From: Prosthecodimorpha hirschii
GTDB taxonomy: Bacteria; Pseudomonadota; Alphaproteobacteria; Rhizobiales; Ancalomicrobiaceae
Direction: 5' to 3'
NCBI RefSeq assembly: GCF_001305515.1
Contig: NZ_LJYW01000001.1
Location: 5,244,857 to 5,308,856, forward strand
DNA length: 64,000 nt
Positions 1 through 7,804 of the stretch are shown in pieces. The position numbers and the translations under genes were made by a program. The number at the start of each line of letters is the position of its first letter. Position 1 is the first letter of the stretch. The notes below the pieces were generated by a model. It was not told where the DNA came from. It searched no databases and worked only from the letters and a program-made list of their open reading frames with translations.

Positions 1-1
1 C

Positions 2-697
2 GGCGACGTGCGCGATCTCGTTCGCGAGGGCTGGCATGCCGCCCGCGGCGAGGCCGTCGACGAAATCCTGGTCGGGCTCTCGGCCGTCGGCCTCGCGGTG
101 ACCGGCGCCACCGGGGCCATGGCCGGCACGCCGGCGCCGGTCCGGGCCGGGCTGACGCTGGTCAAGACCGCCCGCAAGGCCGGAAGGCTGTCGGCGCCGC
201 TCGCCGCATCGGTCGGCGGGCTTTTGCGCACCGCGGTCGACATGCCGGGATTGAAGCGGGCCCTGGCCTCGGTCGGCAAGTTCGAACTGTCCGAGGCGCG
301 CTCCGCCGCCCTGGCCGCGGTGCGCACCGAGCGTCTCGCGCCGCTGGCCGCCATGGGCGAGGACGCCGCCAAGCTCTATCGCCGCGCCGGCTACCGCGCC
401 GTCGACGATGTGCTCGCCTCGGCGCGGTCCGGCCCCGAGATCGCGCGCTTCGCCCGCCTGTCCGAGGTCTACGGGACCGGAACCCGGGCGGTCATGAAAC
501 TGTGCGGGCGCGGCGCCATCCTGCTCTCCAAGAGCCTCGCCCACATCTTCGGCTGGCTGTTCGCCGCGCTCGGCTGGGTCTGGTCGGTGGCGAGCGCGGC
601 GGCGGCCTTCGGGCGCTGGCTGGCGCGCGTGACGCCGCCGCGACGCCGTCGGCGCGTGCCGGTCGAAGCCTGCGGCGCCGAGCCGGCCCTTCCATGA
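2..697 (+). CDS. Hypothetical membrane protein, 5' end outside the window
   Basis: The reading frame is open from base 2, so the gene starts upstream of the window; a GTG at 8 lies in frame but is probably internal. About 230 residues are visible. They show an Ala/Gly-rich hydrophobic stretch near residues 20-40, a charged middle part, and a strongly hydrophobic segment near 170-205 (ILLSKSLAHIFGWLFAALGW) followed by a basic tail (RRRRR). This suggests an inner-membrane protein. I recognise no catalytic motif and assign no function. The stop overlaps the start of the DUF1636 gene by 4 bases (ATGA), so the two are probably translationally coupled. Confidence 0.6.
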   Translation, partial: GDVRDLVREGWHAARGEAVDEILVGLSAVGLAVTGATGAMAGTPAPVRAGLTLVKTARKAGRLSAPLAASVGGLLRTAVDMPGLKRALASVGKFELSEARSAALAAVRTERLAPLAAMGEDAAKLYRRAGYRAVDDVLASARSGPEIARFARLSEVYGTGTRAVMKLCGRGAILLSKSLAHIFGWLFAALGWVWSVASAAAAFGRWLARVTPPRRRRRVPVEACGAEPALP

Positions 698-1026
698 CGG
701 CGCGCCTGATCGTCTGCGTCACCTGCGACCGCATGGCCGATCCCGTTCCGCCGAAGACGCGGGGCGCGGCGCTCGCCGAGGCGGTGGAGGCCCGCGCCGC
801 GGCTCGGGGCGAGGCCCTGGCGGTCACCCGCGTCGATTGTCTCGACGGCTGTCCGCGGCCCTGCAACGCGGCCCTCAAGGCGCGCGGCAAGCCGTTGCGG
901 CGCTTCTCCAATCTCTCTCCCGCCATGGTCGACGCCCTGATCGATGCCGCACGCGCCTACGCGGCCGATCGCGACGGACGCTTGCCGCCGGACCTGGCCG
1001 CGCGGCTCGGGCCGCATGCCCGCTGA
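694..1026 (+). CDS. DUF1636 family predicted metal-binding protein
   Basis: This 110-residue protein has the DUF1636 layout: an N-terminal Cys pair (VCVTC, near residue 9) and a central Cys cluster (DCLDGCPRPC, near residues 51-60), which could bind a metal or an Fe-S cluster. DUF1636 genes are often found beside cobalamin or metal-chaperone (CobW-like) genes, but nothing of that kind is next to it here, apart from the truncated upstream gene. The ATG at 694 overlaps the preceding stop. Family assignment is from the Cys pattern and length; the role is unknown. Confidence 0.65.
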   Translation: MTARLIVCVTCDRMADPVPPKTRGAALAEAVEARAAARGEALAVTRVDCLDGCPRPCNAALKARGKPLRRFSNLSPAMVDALIDAARAYAADRDGRLPPDLAARLGPHAR

Positions 1027-1087
1027 CGGCCGTTCCGGCGGGCGCTGGGGAATTTGGGCAAAGTGTCTCGCGCGGTCATCGGAGGAA

Positions 1088-1097
1088 TTGTATACGA
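1088..1097. promoter_or_regulatory. Candidate GntR operator TTGTATACGA upstream of atzF
   Basis: This near-palindromic 10-mer sits 11 bp before the -24/-12 promoter of atzF. Related words TTGCATACAA (5129) and TTGCATGCAA (5299) occur at the importer operon, giving a shared consensus TTGYATRCRA. FCD-type GntR proteins commonly bind palindromes with a GTATAC-like core, and a GntR gene lies between these two promoters. The binding itself is inferred. Confidence 0.5.
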
Positions 1098-1108
1098 GTG
1101 GCAGGCCA

Positions 1109-1124
1109 TGGCATGCGGATTGCT
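1109..1124 (+). promoter_or_regulatory. Sigma-54 type promoter of atzF
   Basis: TGGCATGCGGATTGCT matches the sigma-54 consensus TGGCACN5TTGCW, with GG and GC exactly 10 bases apart. Transcription would begin near 1135, leaving a leader of about 75 nt before the atzF ATG. This fits nitrogen control by NtrC, although no clear NtrC box was seen in the short upstream region. Confidence 0.75.
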
Positions 1125-1209
1125 AAACCGCAGAGCCCGCGCCGATCGGATCGGCGCGGCCGAGGCGCGGTTCCGTCCCGGAGGGACGCCGCACAGGGAG
1201 ACAGAATGA

Positions 1210-3021
1210 ATGCCGAAGGCCGTGCCTGCCAGTTTCGATATCGCGTCGCTCGCGACGGCCTATGCGGAAGGGCTTGACCCGAACGATCTCGTCGCCGCCG
1301 TCGAGGCGCGCATCGCCGCGCACAATGATCCGGCCCTGTTCCTGGCGCGGCCGACCGGCGAGGCGCTGGCGGCCCGGGCGGCGGCCTTGGCGGCGATCCC
1401 GGCGGCGGCGCGGGCGGGGCTGCCGCTCTTCGGCATCCCCTTCGTGGTCAAGGACAATATCGATGTCGCGGGGCTGCCGACCACGGCCGCCTGTCCGGAC
1501 TTCGCCTATCTGCCGCAGGCTTCGGCGACGGTCGTCGCCCGGCTGGAGGCGGCCGGTGCGATCATGCTCGGCAAGGTCAACCTCGACCAGTTCGCGACCG
1601 GCCTCGTCGGCGTCCGCTCGCCCTACGGCGTGCCGCGCAACGCCTTCGATCCGGTCCTCATCCCGGGCGGCTCGTCATCCGGCTCGGCGACCGCGGTCTC
1701 CGCCGGCATCGCGTCCTTCTCGCTCGGCACCGATACGGCCGGGTCCGGCCGCGTGCCGGCCGGCCTCAACAATCTGGTCGGCCTGAAGCCGACGCCGGGC
1801 CTGACCTCGACCCACGGCGTCGTGCCGGCCTGCCGGTCGCTCGACTGCGTCTCGATCTTCGGCCTCACCGTCGACGATGCCTGGGCGGTCCTGTCGGTGA
1901 TGGGCGGCTATGATCCGGCCGACGCCTTCTCGCGGCCGATCCCGATCGGGACGCCCGGCGCGGTGCCGGCGCGGGTGCGGATCGGCATTCCCGGCACGGC
2001 GCATCGCCATTTCTTCGGCGACACGGCCGGCGAGGCGGCCTTCGCGGCGGCGCTCGACGGGCTGGCGGCGCGCGGATGGGATCTGATCGAGGTCGATTTC
2101 GAGCCGTTCCTGGCCGCCGCGCGCCTGCTCTACGAGGGGCCCTGGGTGGCCGAGCGCTATGCGGCGATCGAGGCCTTCATCACCGCGAAGCCGGACGCGC
2201 TGCACCCGGTCACCCGGGCGATCATCGAGCCGGCCCGCGGGCGCAGCGCCGTCGAGGCCTTCAAGGCCGCCTACCGCCTCGCCGACCTGCGCCGGCAGAG
2301 CGAAGCCGTCTGGGGCCGCGTCGACGCGCTGGTCATGCCGACCGTCACCCGCGCCTGGACGGTCGCGGAGGTGACGGCCGATCCGATCGCGACCAATTCG
2401 GCGCTCGGCACCTACACCAATTTCGTCAATCTGTTCGGGCTCGCGGCACTGGCCGTGCCCGAGCGGTTGCGTTCGGACGGACGCCCGTCCGGCCTGACCT
2501 TCGTGGCGCCGGGCGGGCGCGATGCCTGGCTCGCCGCGATCGGTCGGCGGGTCGAGGGCGAGAGCGGTCTGCCGCTCGGCGCGACCGGGCTGCCGAGGCC
2601 GCTTCCGGCCTCCCTTGCCCCTATGGCGCCGGAGGGCACGGTGCCGGTGCTGGTGGTCGGGGCGCACATGTCGGGCCTGCCGCTCAACGGCGAACTCGTC
2701 AGCCGCGGCGGCAGCTTCGTCGCCGCGGTGCGGACCGAGCGCTCGTACCGGCTGCACGCGCTGGCCGGCGGACCGCCGGAACGGCCGGGGCTGGTCAGGG
2801 TCGGCGACGGCGCGGGCTTCGCCATTCCGGGCGAGGTCTGGGCCCTGCCGCCGGAGGGGCTCGGCTCGCTCCTGCCGCTGATCCCCGAGCCGCTGTGCAT
2901 CGGCACCGTCCGGCTCGAGGACGGCTCGACCGTCAAGGGCTTCCTGTGCGAGCGCGAGGGGCTGGAGGGCGCCCTCGACATTTCCGGCATCGGCGGCTGG
3001 CGCGCCCATCTGGCGCGCTGA
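1210..3021 (+). CDS. atzF: Allophanate hydrolase AtzF
   Basis: AtzF hydrolyses allophanate to two ammonia and CO2, the last step of biuret, cyanurate and triuret catabolism. The 603-residue protein has the two-domain family layout: an amidase-signature domain (about 1-440) and a C-terminal AtzF-type domain (about 480-603). The Ser-cisSer-Lys triad reads as K81 (PFVVKDN), S155 (GGSSSGS) and S179 (TAGSGR), with the spacing (74 and 24) of known AtzF. There is no biotin carboxylase, so this is not the urea carboxylase fusion. The ATG at 1210 is chosen because its frame covers the whole amidase fold; another ATG at 1206 is in a different frame. The gene is monocistronic, with its own sigma-54 type promoter. 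Confidence 0.93.
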   Translation: MPKAVPASFDIASLATAYAEGLDPNDLVAAVEARIAAHNDPALFLARPTGEALAARAAALAAIPAAARAGLPLFGIPFVVKDNIDVAGLPTTAACPDFAYLPQASATVVARLEAAGAIMLGKVNLDQFATGLVGVRSPYGVPRNAFDPVLIPGGSSSGSATAVSAGIASFSLGTDTAGSGRVPAGLNNLVGLKPTPGLTSTHGVVPACRSLDCVSIFGLTVDDAWAVLSVMGGYDPADAFSRPIPIGTPGAVPARVRIGIPGTAHRHFFGDTAGEAAFAAALDGLAARGWDLIEVDFEPFLAAARLLYEGPWVAERYAAIEAFITAKPDALHPVTRAIIEPARGRSAVEAFKAAYRLADLRRQSEAVWGRVDALVMPTVTRAWTVAEVTADPIATNSALGTYTNFVNLFGLAALAVPERLRSDGRPSGLTFVAPGGRDAWLAAIGRRVEGESGLPLGATGLPRPLPASLAPMAPEGTVPVLVVGAHMSGLPLNGELVSRGGSFVAAVRTERSYRLHALAGGPPERPGLVRVGDGAGFAIPGEVWALPPEGLGSLLPLIPEPLCIGTVRLEDGSTVKGFLCEREGLEGALDISGIGGWRAHLAR

Positions 3022-3121
3022 GCGGTAATTCGGGCGCGGGCCGGCCCGGACGAGCAGGTCCCGGGCGTGGTTCGCCCGGCACCCGGCCCGGCCGGTCCAG
3101 CCCGGCCTTCAGGTCGGAGGG

Positions 3122-3149
3122 GTCGGTCAGAGGCCGTCGGTCAGAGGCC
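3122..3149. repeat. 14-bp direct repeat at the gntR stop codon
   Basis: GTCGGTCAGAGGCC occurs twice in tandem (3122-3135, 3136-3149). The downstream copy contains the gntR stop codon, so the duplication touches only the 3' end of that gene. The remaining bases 3022-3121, between the convergent atzF and gntR, are GC-rich and hold no other gene. Confidence 0.6.
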
Positions 3150-3869
3150 GTCGTGGAAGACCAGGAAGGAATCGCGCACCGTCTCGAGATGGCTGCGCAT
3201 TTCGCGTGCTGCCGCGTCGCGGTCGCCTCTCAGGACCGCCTGCACGACCCGGTCGTGCTCCTCATGGCTGAGCTTCAGCCGGCCGAGACTGCGGAACTGG
3301 GCGCGGCGGAAGGCGGACACGCGCCGGCGCACCGACAGGAGGGTCTCGGCCAGGAAGGAATTGTGGCTGCCGGCATAGAGGCAGTCGTGAAACCGGTCGT
3401 TGGCTTCGGCATAAGCGGCCAGATCGCCGGCGCGGACCAGGTTCTCGGCGTCGTCGTGGATGTCGACCAGCTGCTGCCGTTCGGAGGGCGACATGGAACT
3501 TGCACAGCCGGCGGCCGCGAGTGCCTCCAGTTCGGTCATCACCGAGAACATCTCGCGCAGCCGCTCCTCGGTGAGCGCGGTGACGACCGCCCCACGATGG
3601 GCGCGATGCACCACCAGCCCGGCTGCGGCCAGTTCGCGCAGGGCCTCGCGGACCGGCGTCCGCGACACGCCGAATCGATTGGCGAGCGTCGTCTCGTCGA
3701 GCGCGGTACCCGGTGCCAGTCGGCCGCAAACGATATCGTCGGCGAGTTCCGCACGCAGCCGTTCGGCGCGCGTCAGGCTCGAATCCACCGTCCGCGTCGG
3801 GGCGCCCGCCTCGATCACGCGGAGATTCGGTCTGCTTTTGCCTGAGATCGCCGTTGTGGGCGCCTTCAT
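3141..3869 (-). CDS. GntR family regulator, FCD (FadR-like) type
   Basis: A winged-helix DNA-binding domain comes first (RLAPGTALDETTLANRFGVS, then RTPVREALREL), followed by an all-helical FCD effector domain with the usual metal/ligand His and Asp residues (NDRFHDCLYAGSHN, and H in RSHLETVRDSF). The frame is open to 3914, but the ATG at 3869 is preceded by GGAGA at a spacing of about 6 nt and is preferred (242 aa). It is convergent with atzF and divergent from the oxygenase gene. It is the obvious candidate to sense a pathway intermediate and to bind the TTGYATRCRA sites at the atzF and importer promoters; ligand and direction of control are unknown. Confidence 0.88.
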   Translation of the reverse strand: MKAPTTAISGKSRPNLRVIEAGAPTRTVDSSLTRAERLRAELADDIVCGRLAPGTALDETTLANRFGVSRTPVREALRELAAAGLVVHRAHRGAVVTALTEERLREMFSVMTELEALAAAGCASSMSPSERQQLVDIHDDAENLVRAGDLAAYAEANDRFHDCLYAGSHNSFLAETLLSVRRRVSAFRRAQFRSLGRLKLSHEEHDRVVQAVLRGDRDAAAREMRSHLETVRDSFLVFHDGL

Positions 3870-4038
3870 CGACATTCTCCGATCACTTCCATTTACTGTT
3901 CGCCGCCCGAGCACACACCGAACGCGAGGATAGGACTATTTATCGCGTGGTAGCGAGTGGCAAGGCCGGTGCCAACCCCAGGATTCTGACATTCTGCCAC
4001 GATTCGAAGGCTTCCAAGGCCCTGTCCGATGAAAATAT

Positions 4039-4054
4039 GGGCAGTCCATTTGCT
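4039..4054 (+). promoter_or_regulatory. Probable sigma-54 type promoter of the oxygenase gene
   Basis: GGGCAGTCCATTTGCT keeps the GG-N10-GC core and the TTTGCT half of the -24/-12 consensus, with mismatches at the first and sixth bases. Predicted start near 4066, 45 nt before the ATG at 4111. It is weaker than the other three sites but lies in the expected place. Confidence 0.5.
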
Positions 4055-4110
4055 ATGCGGACTGCCGAGGCGCGGCATCCGCCGCCCGCAGCGCGAGGAG
4101 CACGACCCGC

Positions 4111-5061
4111 ATGTCCGACCAGCTTCCCGTCATCGATCTCTCCGGCCGCGACCTGCCGCGCCTGGCGGCGCTGATCGGCGCGGCCTGCCGCGAGATCGGC
4201 TTCTTCTATGTTGTCGGCCACGGCGTCCCGCAGGCTCTGATCGACCAAACCTTTGCGCAGGCCCGCTGGTTCTTTGCGCTCGATCCGGCCGAGAAGGCGC
4301 GCGTGGCGATCGAGCGCGTCGGCAACAATCGCGGCTATGCGGCCCTGAAGAGCGAGGCGCTCGATCCGACGCGCCCGGCCGATCTGAAGGAGGCCTTCAA
4401 TGTCGGTCTCGAACTGGCCGCCGATCACCCGGACCTGCAGGCCGGCGTGCCCTTCCGCGGTCTCAACGGCTGGCCGGCCGATCCGGCATTCCGCGCGACT
4501 CTACTGGCTTACTTCGATCAGACCCAGGCGCTGGGCGCATGGCTGCATCGTGCCTTCGCCTGCGACCTCGGGCTCCCGCCGGATCATTTCGAAGCCCTGA
4601 TCGACCGGCCGATGTCGACCCTGCGCCTGCTGCACTATCCGCCGCAGCCGGTCGAGGCCGAGCCGGGGCAGATCGGTGCCGGCGAGCATACCGACTACGG
4701 CAACATCACGCTGCTGATGACCGACGACGTCGGCGGCCTGCAGGTCCGGCGGCGCGACGGGGTCTGGATCGAGGCGCCGGTCGTGCCCGGCGCCTATGTG
4801 GTCAATATCGGCGACTGCCTGATGCGCTGGACCAACGACGTCTATGTCTCGACGCCGCATCGCGTGGTCAATGCGAGCGGGCGGGAGCGGTTCTCGATCG
4901 CCTATTTTCTCGATCCGAACCCCGATGCCCTGGTGGCGGCGCTGCCCGGCACGGTGGCCCCCGGCGCGCAGCCGAACCATCCGCCGGTCACGGCCGCCGA
5001 CTATCTGGCGGGCCGTCTCGACGCAACCTACGCGCATCGCCGCGGCGGTGCGGCGGGGTGA
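4111..5061 (+). CDS. 2-oxoglutarate/Fe(II) dioxygenase, isopenicillin-N-synthase-like
   Basis: The 316-residue protein has the DIOX_N region (LPVIDLSG, GFFYVVGHGV) and the C-terminal double-stranded beta-helix of the IPNS-like family. The iron triad is visible as H193 and D195 (GEHTDYG) and H250 (STPHRVV), and the 2-oxoglutarate-binding R-x-S as R260-F-S262. Such enzymes hydroxylate or oxidise small molecules, including nucleobases (thymine 7-hydroxylase is IPNS-like). Placed between the GntR gene and the importer operon, with a probable sigma-54 promoter, it is likely to act on an imported nitrogen compound. The substrate cannot be read from the sequence. Confidence 0.85.
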   Translation: MSDQLPVIDLSGRDLPRLAALIGAACREIGFFYVVGHGVPQALIDQTFAQARWFFALDPAEKARVAIERVGNNRGYAALKSEALDPTRPADLKEAFNVGLELAADHPDLQAGVPFRGLNGWPADPAFRATLLAYFDQTQALGAWLHRAFACDLGLPPDHFEALIDRPMSTLRLLHYPPQPVEAEPGQIGAGEHTDYGNITLLMTDDVGGLQVRRRDGVWIEAPVVPGAYVVNIGDCLMRWTNDVYVSTPHRVVNASGRERFSIAYFLDPNPDALVAALPGTVAPGAQPNHPPVTAADYLAGRLDATYAHRRGGAAG

Positions 5062-5114
5062 CGAGACCGTCCGACGAGGTGGAGTCGATCTGCCTATTGT
5101 GAGGGCAGAATGCC

Positions 5115-5138
5115 TGCAAACATCGCATTTGCATACAA
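5115..5138. promoter_or_regulatory. Inverted repeat and candidate GntR site upstream of the importer operon
   Basis: Two overlapping signals lie here: a perfect inverted repeat TGCAAA-N7-TTTGCA (5115-5133) and the palindrome TTGCATACAA (5129-5138), one base from the GTATAC-centred form and related to the site before atzF. They lie about 120-140 bp upstream of the -24/-12 element, a normal enhancer distance for a sigma-54 activator. Which protein binds is not known. Confidence 0.5.
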
Positions 5139-5256
5139 TACCGTCCACACGCGGCGGAGCGTCCCGGCCCTCCGCGGACCGGTTCGCGGGCGCAGGACGG
5201 CGGCGACGCGGACATTCCGTCGCCTCCTGTCGCTGCCGCGGCAGGACGCGCCGGGT

Positions 5257-5272
5257 TGGCACGGGCATTGCG
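5257..5272 (+). promoter_or_regulatory. Sigma-54 type promoter of the importer/amide-hydrolase operon
   Basis: TGGCACGGGCATTGCG matches the sigma-54 consensus at every informative position. Transcription should begin near 5283, about 58 nt before the binding-protein ATG. This is the strongest promoter match in the window and would drive the genes from 5341 onward. Confidence 0.85.
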
Positions 5273-5295
5273 TGAACCATCCGCGGAACGGCGCG

Positions 5296-5311
5296 AGATT
5301 GCATGCAATCT
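5296..5311. promoter_or_regulatory. Perfect 16-bp palindrome in the importer leader
   Basis: AGATTGCATGCAATCT is fully self-complementary and contains TTGCATGCAA, a third member of the TTGYATRCRA set. It falls just downstream of the predicted start site (near 5283), where a bound repressor could block transcription. The rest of 5062-5340 holds no gene. Confidence 0.55.
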
Positions 5312-5340
5312 GAGCGTGACCGGTCGAAGGGGAGCCTTTC

Positions 5341-6462
5341 ATGTCGGACATTCTGATTTCCCGCCGCCGCCTTCTGAAGACGGCGGCTGCCGGTGCGGCG
5401 CTCGGCGTCGCGCCCGGACTCGGTGCGATCGGCCCTGCTGCGGCGGCAGGGCTCACCATGGGCATCATCTATGTCGGTCCGCGCGACGACTTCGGCTGGA
5501 ATCAGGCCCATGCGGTGGCCGCCAAGGCCCTGAAGGCGGTTCCGGGCATCACGGTGGTCGAGGAGGAGAACGTCCCCGAGACGATCGCCGTGCAGAAGAC
5601 GATGGAATCGATGATCAAGCTCGATGGTGCGAAGCTGATCTTCGCCACCTCCTTCGGCTATTTCGATCCGCACATGATCGAGATGGCCAAGAAGTTCCCG
5701 GATGTCGAGTTCCGCCACGCCATCGGCCTGTGGCAGGCCGACAAGCATCCGAAGAATGCCGGCTCCTACTACGCCTATCTGCACCAGGCGCATTATGTCG
5801 ACGGCATCGCCGCGGGTCTGTCGACCAAGACCAACAAGCTCGGCTTCATCGCCGCCAAGCCGATCTCGTCGGTGCTGACCAACATCAACGCCTTCGCGCT
5901 CGGCGTGCGCAAGGTCAACCCGAACGCCACCATCCAGCTGATCTTCACCGGCGACTGGGCCCTGCCGGTGCGCGAGGCCGAGGCCGCCAACGCGCTGGCG
6001 GATGCCGGCTGCGACGTGCTGACCTGCCATGTCGACAGCCCGAAGGTGGTGATCGAGACCGCCGAGAAGCGCGGCATCAAGTGCTGCGGCCACAATGCCT
6101 CCCAGGCCTCGCTGGCGCCGAAGGGCTTCATCACCGGCGCCGAATACAAGTGGGAGACGATCTACAAGAACTTCGCCGACCTGCTCGCCAAGGGCCAGAA
6201 GCTGCCGAATTTCGAGCGCGGCGGCTACGACAAGGACTATGTCCAGAACACCGCCTTCGGCGCCGGCGCGACCGACGCCGCCAAGGCGGCGGCGACGGCG
6301 GCGATCGCGGATCTCAAGGCCAACAAGCCCTACGTCACCGGTCCGATCAAGGACAACAAGGGCAAGGAGGTCGTCGCCGCTGGCAAGACCATCGACAATT
6401 ACGACAACTTCCTGGAAACGACGAACTATCTGGTCGAAGGCATCGTCGGCTCGCTGACCTGA
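5341..6462 (+). CDS. BMP-family ABC transporter substrate-binding protein
   Basis: This 373-residue periplasmic protein begins with a twin-arginine-like signal (SRRRLLKTAAAGAALG, residues 7-22) and then a BMP/PnrA-type type I binding fold (MGIIYVGPRDDFGWNQAH; NYDNFLETTNYLVEGIVG at the end). BMP proteins bind nucleosides or related compounds, and partner with two permeases and a double ATPase, all present downstream. In this setting the ligand is likely a biuret-, triuret- or nucleobase-like compound; that is inference from the neighbouring hydrolases. First gene of the operon, behind a sigma-54 promoter and separated from the permease genes by a terminator-like hairpin. Confidence 0.9.
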   Translation: MSDILISRRRLLKTAAAGAALGVAPGLGAIGPAAAAGLTMGIIYVGPRDDFGWNQAHAVAAKALKAVPGITVVEEENVPETIAVQKTMESMIKLDGAKLIFATSFGYFDPHMIEMAKKFPDVEFRHAIGLWQADKHPKNAGSYYAYLHQAHYVDGIAAGLSTKTNKLGFIAAKPISSVLTNINAFALGVRKVNPNATIQLIFTGDWALPVREAEAANALADAGCDVLTCHVDSPKVVIETAEKRGIKCCGHNASQASLAPKGFITGAEYKWETIYKNFADLLAKGQKLPNFERGGYDKDYVQNTAFGAGATDAAKAAATAAIADLKANKPYVTGPIKDNKGKEVVAAGKTIDNYDNFLETTNYLVEGIVGSLT

Positions 6463-6529
6463 TTCGGACTGTCTCCGGCCTAGTCCTGCCGGGCCGGGCC
6501 GGCCGGTCCCGGTGACCGCATCGCAAGGC

Positions 6530-6563
6530 CCGGCGCTTCGTGAACGGGAGCGCCGGTTTCTTC
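6530..6563 (+). terminator. Intra-operon terminator/attenuator after the binding-protein gene
   Basis: CCGGCGCT (6530-6537) pairs with AGCGCCGG (6549-6556) around an 11-nt loop, followed by TTTCTTC. A leaky terminator here would give more binding protein than permease, as is common in ABC operons. Confidence 0.6.
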
Positions 6564-6694
6564 ATCGCCGTGCCGCCGTCCGCCGTCGCTTCGAAAGCCA
6601 CGGCCGGCGGACGGGACGGCGCCAGGACGGCGGCAAGGCGGCCGTCCGGACCTTCGGGGTTCGGCGCGGCCTTTGCGGGAACGAGGGAGACTCC

Positions 6695-7804
6695 GTGACG
6701 GAAACCACCCAATCCTCCGGCCTCGCGGCACCCTCGGCCATCGGCGAGTGGATCGGCGGCATGAGGCGTTCGGCCGAATTCATCGTCATCCCGCTGTTCG
6801 CGCTGTTCGTCTCGGCCAGCCTGTTCTCGCTGTTCCTGCTGGCGCTCGGCAAATCGCCGCAGACCTTCTTCGAGCTGCTCTGGCGCGGCGGCTTCGGCAC
6901 GGAATTCTCGTGGCAGAACACGCTGGTGCGCACCGCGCCGCTGATCCTGACCGCGCTCTGCGTGGCCATTCCGGCCCGGCTGGGGCTGGTCATCATCGGC
7001 GGGGAGGGGGCCTTGGTGCTGTCCGGCTTCACCGCCGCCGTGGTCGCGCTGCCGCTCCTGTCCTGGGCGCCGCCCTTCGTCGTCATGCCGGTCATGCTGC
7101 TGACCGCGGCGATCACCGGCGCGCTGTGGATCGGCGCGGTCGGCGCGCTGCGGCACTATCGCGGCATCAACGAGACGATCGCCTCGCTCCTGATGTTCTA
7201 CATCGCGGTCTCGATCCTGAATTTCTTCGTCGAGGGCGTGCTGCGCGATCCGAGCGATCCCAACAAGCCGTCGACGGCGCCGATCGGCCCGGCCAACATG
7301 GTCGGCGAGATCCCCGGACTGCATGTCCACTGGGGCCTCGCCTTCGGGGTGGTGATCGCGATCGTGCTCGGCATCGTGATGTCGCGCACCACCTTCGGCT
7401 TCGCCGCCCGGGTCACCGGCGGCAATGTCCGCGCCGCCCGGGCGCAAGGCCTGCCGGTCGGCACCCTGATGGTCTCCGCGACCATGATCGCCGGCGCCTG
7501 CGCGGGCGTCGCGGGCTATTTCGAGGTCGCCGCCATCCTCGGCAAGGCGAACGGCTCGCTGATCGCCGGCTACGGCTTCACCGGCATCCTGGTCTCGTTC
7601 CTCGCCCGTCACAATCCGATCGCCATCGCGCCGGTCGCGGTGCTGTTCGGCGGCCTGGCGGCGGCCGGCGGCCTGATCCAGCGGCGCATGGGGCTCCCGG
7701 ATGCGACCGTCCAGGTGCTGCAGGGGCTGATCTTCGTGGTCCTGCTCGTCTCCGAGACGCTTTACGGACGGTTCCGTCTCTTCGATCCGGAGGCCCGCGG
7801 ATGA
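6695..7804 (+). CDS. ABC transporter permease, BPD2/nucleoside type (first)
   Basis: A polytopic protein of about 369 residues with 8-10 hydrophobic segments and the family motif GVAGYFEVAAILG. The frame is open from 6512, but the GTG at 6695 is preferred: GAGGGAG lies just before it, and the 61 upstream residues are Arg-rich and unlike any permease N-terminus. With the second permease it forms the membrane channel of the BMP-type importer. Its stop overlaps the next start by 4 bases (ATGA at 7801). Confidence 0.88.
   Translation: MTETTQSSGLAAPSAIGEWIGGMRRSAEFIVIPLFALFVSASLFSLFLLALGKSPQTFFELLWRGGFGTEFSWQNTLVRTAPLILTALCVAIPARLGLVIIGGEGALVLSGFTAAVVALPLLSWAPPFVVMPVMLLTAAITGALWIGAVGALRHYRGINETIASLLMFYIAVSILNFFVEGVLRDPSDPNKPSTAPIGPANMVGEIPGLHVHWGLAFGVVIAIVLGIVMSRTTFGFAARVTGGNVRAARAQGLPVGTLMVSATMIAGACAGVAGYFEVAAILGKANGSLIAGYGFTGILVSFLARHNPIAIAPVAVLFGGLAAAGGLIQRRMGLPDATVQVLQGLIFVVLLVSETLYGRFRLFDPEARG

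Noticed and set aside
1675-3009. A 444-codon open frame on the minus strand over atzF
   Set aside because: It is the complement of a high-GC gene; its product is Arg/Gly/Asp-rich low-complexity sequence with no family motif, while the plus strand encodes a full amidase.
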